Assembly: GCA_050741255.1 (NCBI GenBank)
Contig: JBOIEQ010000038.1
Location: forward strand, 1-31,908
Direction of reading: 5' to 3'
Origin: CAZXNF01 sp050741255
GTDB lineage: Bacteria > Pseudomonadota > Gammaproteobacteria > Burkholderiales > SG8-41
DNA length: 31,908 nucleotides
Both the position numbers and the translations under genes were made by a program. Of the stretch, positions 1-7,498 are shown piece by piece. Every line of letters begins with the position of its first letter. Positions within the stretch are counted from its first letter, which is position 1. The notes under the pieces were generated by a model. It was not told the DNA's origin, did no database searches, and saw nothing but the letters and a program-made list of their open reading frames with translations.

Positions 1-474
1 GAACAGCAGTTCGCCCGGCTTCGCCTTCGCCAGCCCGACGAGTTCCTTCACGTTCTTCGCCGGCAGCGTCGGATGCACCAGCAGCAGGAACGGCGCCATC
101 GCGCCGAGCGTGACCGGCGCGAAATCCTTTTCCGAATCGTACGGCAGCGACTTGAAGAGGCTGGGATTGGTGACGTGGTTGTCGGTCATCATGAGCAGCG
201 TGTAGCCGTCCGCCGGCGCTTTCGCCACGAAGTCGGTGGCGATCTGGGTACCCGCGCCCGGACGGTTGTCGACGATCACCTGCTGGCCCCAATTTTCCGA
301 GAGCTTGCCGGCGATGGCGCGTGCCATTACGTCGGTGAAACCGCCGGGCGCGAAGCCGACGAGGATGCGCAGCGGCTTGTTCGGATACTGCTGGGCGTCC
401 TGCGCATGCGCCATGGCCGGAACGAATGTGAACACCAGTGCGGCACCAGCGGCCGCGCGCATGAACCTGGACAT
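1..474 (-). CDS. Bug/TctC-family periplasmic substrate-binding protein, 3' end cut by window edge
   Basis: Only the first 158 codons lie in the window; the family is usually about 320 residues, so about half is missing. The ATG at 474 follows a good ribosome site (AAGGAGA). The protein starts with a signal peptide ending near AMAHAQ (about residue 25). The mature part has the Bug hallmarks: YPNKPLRILVGFAPGG, VIVDNRPGAG and a DGYTLLM segment. Such proteins bind carboxylates or similar small acids in the periplasm, usually for TctAB-type transporters, but no transporter membrane gene is present here. It lies 137 nt downstream of the selenoprotein gene, so it could be the last visible gene of the long operon or have its own promoter (TATATA on the minus strand at 521-526). 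The ligand is unknown. Confidence 0.93.
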   Translation of the reverse strand, partial: MSRFMRAAAGAALVFTFVPAMAHAQDAQQYPNKPLRILVGFAPGGFTDVMARAIAGKLSENWGQQVIVDNRPGAGTQIATDFVAKAPADGYTLLMMTDNHVTNPSLFKSLPYDSEKDFAPVTLGAMAPFLLLVHPTLPAKNVKELVGLAKAKPGELLF

Positions 475-611
475 GGAAGTCTCCTTGATTTCGCTATGAA
501 TCGGCGAAACAGAAGCACTTTATATACCAGCTTTGCGCTTCCGACAGAGCGCCTGCGGAGCCGGCGCCGCGGAGAACGGCGGCAGGCTGAAACCGGAAGG
601 GGGAGCGGCGC
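475..611 (-). other. Intergenic gap with possible promoter for the left-edge Bug gene
   Basis: This is the longest gap in the minus-strand gene run. On the minus strand it has a TATATA box (521-526), about 47 nt upstream of the Bug start, without a recognisable -35. It also has a GC-rich inverted repeat with arms GCCTGC (551-556) and GCAGGC (582-587), with no T-run after it, so I do not call a terminator. Whether transcription continues through the gap is undecided. Confidence 0.35.
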
Positions 612-1385
612 TCAGCTCCACAAGCCCTCGGGCAACGGCAAGCCTTTCAGGTCGTCCGCTGTCAGCGGACCGTCGGGCACGATGCCCTCGCGTTCCAGGA
701 TGGCGGCGAGTTGCCGCACGTGCTGGGCCGAATGCCAGGCGGAGCGCTCGAAGACTTCGTGCAGCGGCTGCACACCGTACGAAGTCGTCATCGACTGCTC
801 GAAGGCGCCGTCGGCGCACCCTTCCCACCACGCCCGCAGGCGCGCGATCGTGCCGTCGCCGTACTCCGCAACGGCTGCGCCGGTCAGGTAGAGCCGCTCT
901 TCCGCCTCGGGAATGTTCGTGTCGCGCGGCGCGTACTCGGTCTTGCCGAGCGCCGCGCTGACGTACACCTCGACGATGCGGAACACGTGCTGCGCGAGCG
1001 AGCGCACGGACCGCGGCCGGTCGGGCAACACGTCCTGCTCGATGCGGTCGTCCGGCAACTGGCGGATGTGGCGCTGCGCGGCGGCCAGCACCACGAGCCA
1101 CTTGCGGTAAATCTCCGCGGGCGGCAGGCGCGTGTGGCCGGTGCCGTCGAGCCCGACGAAGGCTGCCACCTCTTCCAGGTTCTGCGCGAAGGCGAAGCGC
1201 GCGCCTTCCGCCACCACGGGCAGACTGCGCATGCCGAGCTTCAGGTACTCGGCGCGCCCTTCCGGATCGTTCAGGATGTCGACGGCGGTGAAATCAACCG
1301 CGTGGCGCGAAAGAAACTCCTTCGCCCGGAGACAGCTGCTTCACCCCGGCTGGGTGTACAGGACGTAGCGCGTGCGGACGCTCAT
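612..1385 (-). CDS. Selenocysteine-containing glutaredoxin-DinB fusion protein (in-frame UGA at codon 15)
   Basis: The ATG at 1385 overlaps the VOC stop as ATGA, so translation is probably coupled. The product is 257 residues if the TGA at 1341-1343 is read as Sec. Residues 1-80 are glutaredoxin-like: strand RYVLYTQPG, then U15-S16-S17-C18 where the family has CxxC, helix LRAKEFL, strand VDFTAVDIL, and the cis-proline loop RSLPVV with Pro56. Residues from about 85 to 250 are a DinB-like four-helix domain with a putative metal triad His133, His218 and His222 (HSAQH). No other stop interrupts the 242 codons after the TGA. A SECIS-like hairpin follows the TGA. DinB-superfamily enzymes include thiol-cofactor-dependent transferases and isomerases, so the fused redox domain may service a thiol reaction (inference). 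An automatic annotation would start at the ATG at 1232 and lose the active site. The alternatives are a pseudogene or a sequencing error TGC to TGA. Confidence 0.85.
1304..1327 (-). promoter_or_regulatory. Bacterial SECIS-like hairpin for UGA recoding
   Basis: In the mRNA (minus strand) the arms GGGCGAAGGA and UCUUUCGCGCC pair around the 3-nt loop GUU. Ten pairs form, one of them G-U, with a single bulged G near the base of the 3' arm. The loop starts 24 nt after the UGA (23 nt between them). Known bacterial SECIS elements lie directly 3' of the UGA inside the coding region, have the apical loop roughly 16-37 nt away, and carry a G among the first loop bases; this hairpin fits. The codons it covers include AAG GAG TTT CTT, unusually AT-rich for this gene, as expected if RNA structure constrains codon choice. 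SelB binding is inferred. Confidence 0.78.
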
Positions 1386-1768
1386 GCCGGAATGCACCAG
1401 ACCTTGCGCGCGTGCTCGGGCGTGGCGATGTCGAACGGCAGGCCGTTGGGATCGCGGTACTTGCGCTCCGACTGCGGGCCGGCGCCGATGCCGCGGATCT
1501 GGCCGTGATAGACCGCGCCGCTTTTCTCGGCCTGCTGGGCGCCGGAGTCCATGTCGTCGACGAGCAGGCCGAAATGGTGCAGTCCCTTGCGGCTCTCGGC
1601 GTTCACGTTCTTGTTGGCGTCGATGATGGCGAGGCTGATGAAGCCGTCGGACAGCATCACGGCCACGTCGGATTCGCGCACCCGCTGCATGTCGAAGGCT
1701 TTTTCGTAGAAGGCGGCGGTCGCCTGGATGTCGTCCACCGCCATCGCGATATGTCTCAGTTTGGCCAT
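1382..1768 (-). CDS. VOC (glyoxalase/dioxygenase-fold) family protein
   Basis: The product is 128 residues, one VOC module with two beta-alpha-beta-beta-beta repeats. The start KLRHIAMAVDDI gives the first metal-ligand candidate His6. The second half has KGLHHFGLLVDD (His64/His65) and ends with YRDPNGLPFDI, where Asp113 occupies the usual acidic ligand position. Members are metal-dependent lyases, isomerases, dioxygenases or thiol-transfer resistance enzymes; the reaction cannot be read from the sequence. The ribosome site AGGAG precedes the ATG at 1768. It lies 29 nt downstream of the MmgE/PrpD gene, and its stop overlaps the start of the selenoprotein gene (ATGA), so the two are probably made together. 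Many VOC enzymes act on glutathione adducts, which would suit a glutaredoxin-DinB partner (inference). Confidence 0.9.
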   Translation of the reverse strand: MAKLRHIAMAVDDIQATAAFYEKAFDMQRVRESDVAVMLSDGFISLAIIDANKNVNAESRKGLHHFGLLVDDMDSGAQQAEKSGAVYHGQIRGIGAGPQSERKYRDPNGLPFDIATPEHARKVWCIPA

Positions 1769-1797
1769 GTCAGCTCCTGTTTCGGTTGAAGAAAGGT

Positions 1798-3228
1798 TTA
1801 TTGAACCGTGCGCCGGCCCTCGGCCGGCGCACGGCGTGATTTCGCCCGCAGCGGGATGACGGGCTGCGCGGACGGGAACAACTCCGCGGCCGACGCGCAG
1901 ACTTCCAGTGACTGCAGCCGGTCGAACAACGGGCGTGCCGGCAAGGACAGTCCGGACCAGCCGGCGCAGTCCTCGAATTTCACCCACAGGTCTTCGGCCG
2001 CCAGCGGCCGTGCGGCGTCGCCCAGCGCATGCCGGACCGGCGTGCCCGCGAGGGTGCGGCCGTCCGTCAGCTCGAGCCGTACCGTGTCGGCGGGCGCGTA
2101 GCCCGAGGTGCCGGGCTCCTCCGCCGGATCGATCTCGACGGTGACTTTCGCCATGAGCGCCTGCACGGCCGGGTCGCGCACGAAAGCGTCGGTGAGGTCG
2201 CGCAGGCCGACGCGGCGGGCCACGATCGCGCAGGCGAGCGCGAACTCGATGCTGAACTTGCCCTCGATGGCCGTCTGCGGCCGGTGGTGCTTGAGGATGA
2301 GCGCGTGCGTCGGACTGAAGGTGACGCCGATGCCGCGGATGGCGGCCGTCTCCACGCGCTCGCGCGCGAGCAGGTCCAGCATGCCGTCGATGGCGCGGTG
2401 CGCGCGGTAGCACACCGGATACTTCTTGATCGCGAGGCCGTGCTCCAGCAGGCGCCAGCGCGCGGGCGGCAGCATCATCGGCGAATCGAGATCGACGTCA
2501 CCGGCCGGTGACAGCGCGCGCAGGAAACCCTGGTCGTGTTCGAGGGCATCGTGCGCGGCGGTAACGCCGTTGGCGGCGTAGCGCGCGGCCATGATGCCGC
2601 AGGCGGCCGCGTGCCCCGGATGCGTGGGCTTGACCATGGCGCCCATGTTGGACACCACGCCGCTCGCTTCCGAGGCGGCGATGCCCAGTGCGTGGGTCGC
2701 CGCTTCCGGGCTCAGCTTGCGCAGCGCCGCGCAGGCGGCCGCGGCGCCGAGGGCACCGAAGATCCCGGTCGGATGCCAGCCCTTGCGCTGATAGTTGCCG
2801 CGCTCGCGGAAAATCAGTTCGGCCCACACTTCGTAGCCCGCGACGTATGCGCGGATCATGTCGCGCCCGCTGGCGCCCAGCGTCTGCGCCTCGGCCAGAA
2901 TGGCGGGTACGAGCACCGTGCTCGGGTGGCTGCCCTTCAGCGCAACGTCGTCGTAATCGAGTGCGTGCGAGGCGGTGCCGTTGATCATGGCGGCGACCGG
3001 CGCGCTGGTTCGGCGGTCGCTGAAGTACAGCGTGCTGCTGCCGGCCGGCGCATCCGCCAGCAGCGTGCGTTCCACCGCCGCCGTGACCGGTTCGCGGGAA
3101 CCCGCGAGCATGACGCCGATGCAGTCGGTGAAGCCCAGCTTCACGGTCGCGACCGCGGGCGCGGGTATGCCCTCGTAGGCGAGCGCCGAGATGAACTGCC
3201 CGAGCCCGGCGGTCAGCGGCTGGTTCAC
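1798..3228 (-). CDS. MmgE/PrpD family protein (copy 1 of 4)
   Basis: The product is 476 residues, typical for MmgE/PrpD (2-methylcitrate dehydratase, cis-aconitate decarboxylase and relatives). I chose the GTG at 3228 because it overlaps the LeuD-like stop as GTGA; the frame is open further upstream but has no better start. Visible family signatures are SHALDYDDVALKGSHPS (Asp91, Asp94, His101), KGWHPTGIFGAL near residue 150, KPTHPGHAAA near 207 and the KKYPVCYRAH segment near 285. The product is probably cytoplasmic, as no signal peptide is seen. Sitting directly behind LeuC/LeuD-like subunits, it may act on the same carboxylic acid. It is clearly more distant from the copies at 11653 and 20625 than those are from each other. 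Confidence 0.9.
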   Translation of the reverse strand: MNQPLTAGLGQFISALAYEGIPAPAVATVKLGFTDCIGVMLAGSREPVTAAVERTLLADAPAGSSTLYFSDRRTSAPVAAMINGTASHALDYDDVALKGSHPSTVLVPAILAEAQTLGASGRDMIRAYVAGYEVWAELIFRERGNYQRKGWHPTGIFGALGAAAACAALRKLSPEAATHALGIAASEASGVVSNMGAMVKPTHPGHAAACGIMAARYAANGVTAAHDALEHDQGFLRALSPAGDVDLDSPMMLPPARWRLLEHGLAIKKYPVCYRAHRAIDGMLDLLARERVETAAIRGIGVTFSPTHALILKHHRPQTAIEGKFSIEFALACAIVARRVGLRDLTDAFVRDPAVQALMAKVTVEIDPAEEPGTSGYAPADTVRLELTDGRTLAGTPVRHALGDAARPLAAEDLWVKFEDCAGWSGLSLPARPLFDRLQSLEVCASAAELFPSAQPVIPLRAKSRRAPAEGRRTVQ

Positions 3229-3863
3229 GGCTGCACCAGCCCCTGCAGCGGCGCGCCGGAGAGCCACGGCATTTCGGCGTCTAGCCGCTTTTCGTGGGCG
3301 GCGACTTCCGCTTCGTAGCGCTGCGTGATGCCGATGTCGTCGAGTCCTTCCAGCAGTCGCTCCTTGCGCGAAGGCTCGATCTCGAAGCGGTAGGTCTTGC
3401 CGCCCGGCGCGATGACCGTCTGCTCCTGCAAATCGACCGTGACCTCGGCGCCCGGCGAGGCCTGCAATTGGGCGATGATTTCGCGGACCTCGGCCTCCGG
3501 CAGCACGACGGGCAGCACACCGTTCTGGTAGCTGTTGCTCGCGTAGAAGGGACCGAAGCTCGAGGCGACGATCGCGCGCACGCCGAAATCGACGGCGGCA
3601 TACACCGCGCCCTCGCGCGTGGAACCGCAGCCGAAATTGGGCCCGGTCACCAGGATCCGCGCGCGGTTGTACGGTTCGCGGTTGAGGATGAAATCGGGCC
3701 GCGCCTTGCCCTCCGCGTCGAAGCGGTCGTTGTAGAAGAAGAAGTTGCGGTAGCCCACCGTCAGCGGCTGCCGCAGGTAGCGCTGCGGGATGAGCATGTC
3801 GGTGTCGATGTCCGGCTGCGGCAGCGGCGCGGCGACGGCGGTCAGGCGGGTGAAGGGTTCCAT
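3225..3863 (-). CDS. LeuD-like small subunit of an aconitase-superfamily hydro-lyase
   Basis: The product is 212 residues, close to the usual LeuD length. The ATG at 3863 (MEPFTRL) is preferred over an in-frame start at 3881 because AAGGA precedes it and it leaves a 10-nt gap after the LeuC-like gene. The swivel-domain motif is GPNFGCGSTREGA at residues 74-86; common LeuD proteins have REHA there, so one position differs. The segment PDIDTDMLIPQRYL is the usual N-terminal substrate-side region. Isopropylmalate dehydratases isomerise 2- to 3-isopropylmalate in leucine synthesis. Here there is no leuB nearby and the neighbours look catabolic, so a citramalate-like or other hydroxy-acid substrate is as likely (inference). 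Confidence 0.92.
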   Translation of the reverse strand: MEPFTRLTAVAAPLPQPDIDTDMLIPQRYLRQPLTVGYRNFFFYNDRFDAEGKARPDFILNREPYNRARILVTGPNFGCGSTREGAVYAAVDFGVRAIVASSFGPFYASNSYQNGVLPVVLPEAEVREIIAQLQASPGAEVTVDLQEQTVIAPGGKTYRFEIEPSRKERLLEGLDDIGITQRYEAEVAAHEKRLDAEMPWLSGAPLQGLVQP

Positions 3864-3873
3864 GGCATTCCTT

Positions 3874-5280
3874 TCAGGCAAGCGTCCGCACGTCGGTCAG
3901 ATGCCCGGTGATCGCCGCGGCGGCGGCCATCGTGGGGCTCAGGACGTGGCTGCGCACGCCGCGTCCCTGCCGGTTGGGGAAATTCCGCGGCGAAGTGGTG
4001 GCGCAGCGCTCGCCCGGGGACGCGAAGTCCCCGTTCGAGCCGACGCACATCGAACAGGCCGAATCGCGCCATTCGAAGCCGGCGGCGATGAAGATGCGAT
4101 CGAGTCCTTCGGCTTCCGCGCGCCGCTTGACCAGGGACGAGCCCGGCGAAATCATCGCGGGAATCACGGCATGCTTGCCCTTCACGATCGCGGCCGCCGC
4201 GCGCAGGTCCTCCATGCGCGCGTTGGTGCAGGAGCCGATGAAGACGCGGTCCACCTTGATGCCGGAGAGCAGTTGCCCCGGCTTGAGACCCATGTACTCC
4301 AGCGCCCGCGTGTAGTGCGCGCGCTGTTCCGCGCTGCCGGCCGCCTGCGGATCGGGCACCTTGCCGGTGATGGGCAGGGCGTCGCCGGGCACCGTGCCCC
4401 AGGTCACCATCGGCACGAGGTCCGCGGCGGCCAGGGTTACTTCCTTGTCGAAGCGCGCGCCGTCGTCGGTCGGCAGCGTTTTCCAGAACGCCAGGGCCCG
4501 GTCCCAGTCCTTGCCCTGCGGCGCGTATTCGCGGCCCTGCAGGAACTGGAAGGTCGTGTCGTCGGGCGCGACCAGCCCCGCGCGCGCGCCGGCCTCGATC
4601 GACATGTTGCAGACCGTCATGCGCTGCTCCATCGACATGCCGCGGAAGGCGGAGCCCGCGTACTCGATGACGTGGCCGCTGCCGCCGGTGATGCCGATCT
4701 TCGCGATGATGGTGATGATCACATCCTTGGCGGTCACGCCCTGCGGCAGCGCGCCCTCGATGGTGACGCGCAATGTTTTGGGCTTGCGGTACCACAGGCA
4801 CTGCGTGGCCATCACGTGCTTGATCTCGGAGGCGCCGATGCCGAAGGAAAACGCGCCGAACGCGCCGTTCGTCGTGGTGTGCGAATCGGCGGCGGTGATC
4901 GTCATGCCCGGCTGCACCAGTCCCAGGTCCGGGCCCACGACGTGCATGATCCCCTGCCGCTCGTTGTCCATGCCGATGAAGGGGATGCCGAAGTCGCGCG
5001 CGTTGGTCCCCAGTTGCTCGATCATGCGGCGGATGTCCGGATCGCGGATGCCGGCGATGCCGCCCGCGCGGTTGAGCGTCGGCAGGTAGTGGTCCGCGAT
5101 CGCGATCTGCCGCAACGGCCTGCGCATCTTTCGCTGCGCCAGCCGCAACCCGTCGAACGCGTAGAACGGGCCTTCGTGGATGAAATTGCGGTCGATGTAG
5201 ACCAGCGATTCGCCGTCCTCGCGCTGGGCGACGACATGGCGGCTCCAGATCTTGTCGAACAGGTTCTGCGGTGCGGTCAT
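3874..5280 (-). CDS. LeuC-like large subunit of an aconitase-superfamily [4Fe-4S] hydro-lyase
   Basis: The product is 468 residues, full length for LeuC. The ATG at 5280 follows AAGGAG. The three cluster cysteines are present: Cys351 in IGSCTNARMEDL, and Cys409 and Cys412 in ACSMCVGS. ADSHTTTNGAFGAFSFGIGA (131-150) and the C-terminal SPGERCATTSPRNF region are also typical. With the following small-subunit gene it should form a heterodimeric [4Fe-4S] dehydratase in the cytoplasm that moves or removes water on a hydroxy-carboxylate. The nearby TcuA-like, MmgE/PrpD and Bug genes suggest a catabolic paralogue rather than the leucine-pathway enzyme; the sequence alone does not prove this. Confidence 0.93.
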   Translation of the reverse strand: MTAPQNLFDKIWSRHVVAQREDGESLVYIDRNFIHEGPFYAFDGLRLAQRKMRRPLRQIAIADHYLPTLNRAGGIAGIRDPDIRRMIEQLGTNARDFGIPFIGMDNERQGIMHVVGPDLGLVQPGMTITAADSHTTTNGAFGAFSFGIGASEIKHVMATQCLWYRKPKTLRVTIEGALPQGVTAKDVIITIIAKIGITGGSGHVIEYAGSAFRGMSMEQRMTVCNMSIEAGARAGLVAPDDTTFQFLQGREYAPQGKDWDRALAFWKTLPTDDGARFDKEVTLAAADLVPMVTWGTVPGDALPITGKVPDPQAAGSAEQRAHYTRALEYMGLKPGQLLSGIKVDRVFIGSCTNARMEDLRAAAAIVKGKHAVIPAMISPGSSLVKRRAEAEGLDRIFIAAGFEWRDSACSMCVGSNGDFASPGERCATTSPRNFPNRQGRGVRSHVLSPTMAAAAAITGHLTDVRTLA

Positions 5281-5302
5281 GGCGTTTCTCCTTGGTCCGG
5301 CG

Positions 5303-6475
5303 TCAGGCCGGCAGCATGTCGAGCGCGTTGCCGCTGCGGATCAGGTCCTTGTCCGCCTCGACGATGCCCGCGTGCGCTTTCAGCAATTCGACGTCCTTGT
5401 ATTTCATGCGGCCGCCCGGGTCGTCATGCGGATAGTCGGTGGCAAACAGGAACTGCGAGGCGCCCAGCATGCCGATGGAATCGGCCAGTTCGGGCTCCTC
5501 GGTCTCGATGGTGAAGAACAGGTTGTTTTTGAAGTAGTGGCTGACCGGCTGCTTGTTCCGGTTCTCGTACTCCTCGAGCGTGGTCAACCGCTTGCCGGCG
5601 GACAGGCGCTCTCCGCCAGGCACCACCTTGCGGTGAAAGCGCGCCGTCGCGTCCTCGTCCTCGTAATTCAGCGGCGCCTTTACGAACGCGGCATCGAAAC
5701 GCTCGATGATCGGCCTGATGAAGGCCGAACCGGCCTCGGTGAAGACGACCTTGAGCTTCGGAAAATCGTCGAACAGTCCGCTCGTGCACAACGACACCAG
5801 GCTCAGCTGGCCTTCGGCCGGCGAGACGATGTCCAGCCCGCCGTGCTGAAAGATGGAAAGGTTGCTGATGCGATGGCCATGCTGGATGTTGTGCAGCACG
5901 ATCGGCAGCCCCAGTTCCTCGGCCCGCTTGAAAAACGGCCACAACTCGCGATGGCTGCCGAGCGCCTCGGAGAACGCATGCTCGCGCACCGGAAACACCT
6001 TGTCGACGGACAGCGCCTTGAAGCCGTTGGCCGCCGCCCATTCCATTTCCTGGATGGCGGTCGGCACGTCCTGCAGCGCGACGAGCGCCGCGCCGATCAG
6101 CTCGCTGGGATGCTGCTTGAGCAGCTTCAGGATACTGAGATTGTAGGAATGCGCCATCTGGAAGCCGAGCGCGGGCTCCAGCGTGTAGTTGAACAGGATC
6201 GCGGAGAACTGCGGCAGCAGGAGCTGCTGCTCGATGCCGAGCTTGCGGAACTCCTCCAGCCGGTGGTCCATGTCGGTCAGACCCTTGTGCTTCCCGCCGG
6301 CGCCGGGCGGCGGCAGCGGCGTCGTGCCCTTGACGTAATACGCGCCGGGGAAATCCCAGCTCGTGAGCGCGCCCGCGTCGTCGAAGACGAAGCGCGGGCG
6401 CAGGTCCGCTGTCGGCCCCTCGAGATAGTCGTAGATGTCGCGGGGCAGGATGTGGGTGTCCATGTCGATGATCAT
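5303..6475 (-). CDS. Amidohydrolase-2 family metal-dependent hydrolase/decarboxylase (copy 1 of 2)
   Basis: The product is 390 residues with the TIM-barrel pattern of the amidohydrolase-2 (ACMSD-like) family. It opens with IIDMDTHILPRDIYDY, where D6-T-H8 replaces the HxH of many members. Further likely metal or active-site residues are His195 in VLHNIQHGHR, Glu247 in FTEAGS and Asp347 in FATDYPHDDPGG. Family members hydrolyse C-N or ester bonds or decarboxylate aromatic or unsaturated acids; in a carboxylate operon a decarboxylase role is plausible but unproven. The ATG at 6475 has an AGAGG-type site. It sits between a Bug gene and the LeuC-like gene (22 nt gap). It is an obvious paralogue of the product at 17499, sharing TPLPPPG, KLGIEQQ and ALVALQDVP. 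Confidence 0.9.
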   Translation of the reverse strand: MIIDMDTHILPRDIYDYLEGPTADLRPRFVFDDAGALTSWDFPGAYYVKGTTPLPPPGAGGKHKGLTDMDHRLEEFRKLGIEQQLLLPQFSAILFNYTLEPALGFQMAHSYNLSILKLLKQHPSELIGAALVALQDVPTAIQEMEWAAANGFKALSVDKVFPVREHAFSEALGSHRELWPFFKRAEELGLPIVLHNIQHGHRISNLSIFQHGGLDIVSPAEGQLSLVSLCTSGLFDDFPKLKVVFTEAGSAFIRPIIERFDAAFVKAPLNYEDEDATARFHRKVVPGGERLSAGKRLTTLEEYENRNKQPVSHYFKNNLFFTIETEEPELADSIGMLGASQFLFATDYPHDDPGGRMKYKDVELLKAHAGIVEADKDLIRSGNALDMLPA

Positions 6476-6514
6476 GAGGGCCTCTCTGCAAACAATAATT
6501 TCGTGGCGGCGTCG

Positions 6515-7495
6515 CTATTCGGCGATGATGCGCGCGGCATCCACCACGGTGCGCCATTTGGCGAGATCGTTCCGGATGAGCGTGGCGAACTGCTCGCTCG
6601 TGCTCCCGACCGGCTCGGAGCCCTCGCCTTTCAGCCGCTCGCGGTATTCCGGCGTCAGCACGTACTGCAGGATATCGCGGTTGATCTGCTGCGCGATGGC
6701 TGCGGCGGTACGAACGGGCGCCACCAGTCCGTACCAGCCGTTGACGTCGTAGCCCCGCACGCCGCTCTCGTCGATGGTCGGGACTTCCGGCAACGCGCTG
6801 CTCCGGCGCAGCGTCGTCACCGCGACGGCGCGGACACGTCCCGCCTTCACCTGCGGGAACATCAGCGGCAACGCGTTGAACATCAGGTCGGCGCGGCCCG
6901 CCATCAGATCAACCAGCGCCGGCGCACCGCCCCGGTAGGGAACGTGGACCATCCTCGTCTTCGTCATGTGCACGAACAGCTCACCGGCGAGCTGCGGCAA
7001 TGAGCCGGGTCCGGACGAGGCGAAAGTGAGTTCGCCGGGCCGCCGCCGCGCGAGCGTGACGAGGTCGCCAACCGTCCGTACCGGCAGAGACGTGTGGACG
7101 GCCAGCAGATAGGGATTGCTCACGAGGAGCTGGATGGGCGTGAAGTCGCGACCGAAATCGGGCGCCTTGGGAAACAGCACGGTGTTCACCAGATTCGACG
7201 CGCCGGCCATCATCAGCGTGTAGCCGTCGGGCGCCACCTTCGCGACGAACTCGCTGCCCGTCAGGCCGCCCGCACCCGGCCGGTTGTCCACGACGACCGG
7301 CTGCTTCCAGGCATCGCCCAGGCGCTGCGCGGTCGTGCGCGCGAGCAGGTCCAGCGAACCGCCGGGGCTGAACGCCACGACGATCCGCACGGCTTTCGCG
7401 GGAAACGCGGTCTCGGCGGCGCCCTGCGCGCAGGCATTGCCGTACCCGGCGCCAAACAGCACCCCGAGCACGCTAGCCGCCAGGCGATGCCGCAT
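6515..7495 (-). CDS. Bug/TctC-family substrate-binding protein
   Basis: The product is 326 residues, full length. It has an N-terminal signal peptide (through about NACAQG), then FPAKAVRIVVAFSPGGSLDL, VVVDNRPGAGG and DGYTLMMAG, the three recurrent Bug-family segments. The later VHVPYRGGAPALVDLMAG and VPTIDESGVRGYDVNGWYG segments line the usual ligand pocket. It should be periplasmic. The ATG at 7495 comes 3 nt after the stop of the preceding Bug gene, so the two are tandem and probably co-translated. The ligand is unknown; carboxylates are common in the family. Confidence 0.94.
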   Translation of the reverse strand: MRHRLAASVLGVLFGAGYGNACAQGAAETAFPAKAVRIVVAFSPGGSLDLLARTTAQRLGDAWKQPVVVDNRPGAGGLTGSEFVAKVAPDGYTLMMAGASNLVNTVLFPKAPDFGRDFTPIQLLVSNPYLLAVHTSLPVRTVGDLVTLARRRPGELTFASSGPGSLPQLAGELFVHMTKTRMVHVPYRGGAPALVDLMAGRADLMFNALPLMFPQVKAGRVRAVAVTTLRRSSALPEVPTIDESGVRGYDVNGWYGLVAPVRTAAAIAQQINRDILQYVLTPEYRERLKGEGSEPVGSTSEQFATLIRNDLAKWRTVVDAARIIAE

Positions 7496-7498
7496 CGG

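Noticed and set aside
551..587. GCCTGC/GCAGGC inverted repeat as a terminator after the selenoprotein gene
   Set aside because: Weak interrupted stem and no T-run on the transcribed strand.
1328..1340. Alternative short hairpin CUCC/GGAG around GGGCGAA after the UGA
   Set aside because: Only 4 bp, with its loop 13 nt from the UGA, too close for known SECIS spacing; the longer GUU-loop hairpin is better.
1341..1343. The TGA as a plain nonsense mutation or frameshift in a pseudogene
   Set aside because: Both sides are intact in the same frame, the TGA replaces exactly the redox Cys, and a SECIS-like hairpin follows. A sequencing error remains possible and is listed as a refuting test.
3790..5514. 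Long plus-strand open frame (574 codons) opposite the LeuC-like gene
   Set aside because: No family similarity and no ribosome site; explained by codon bias of the LeuC-like gene.
5252..7003. Long plus-strand open frame (583 codons) opposite the amidohydrolase and Bug genes
   Set aside because: Its composition is Arg/Val/His-rich with no domain pattern, and it mirrors two well-supported minus-strand genes; it is a high-GC antisense shadow.
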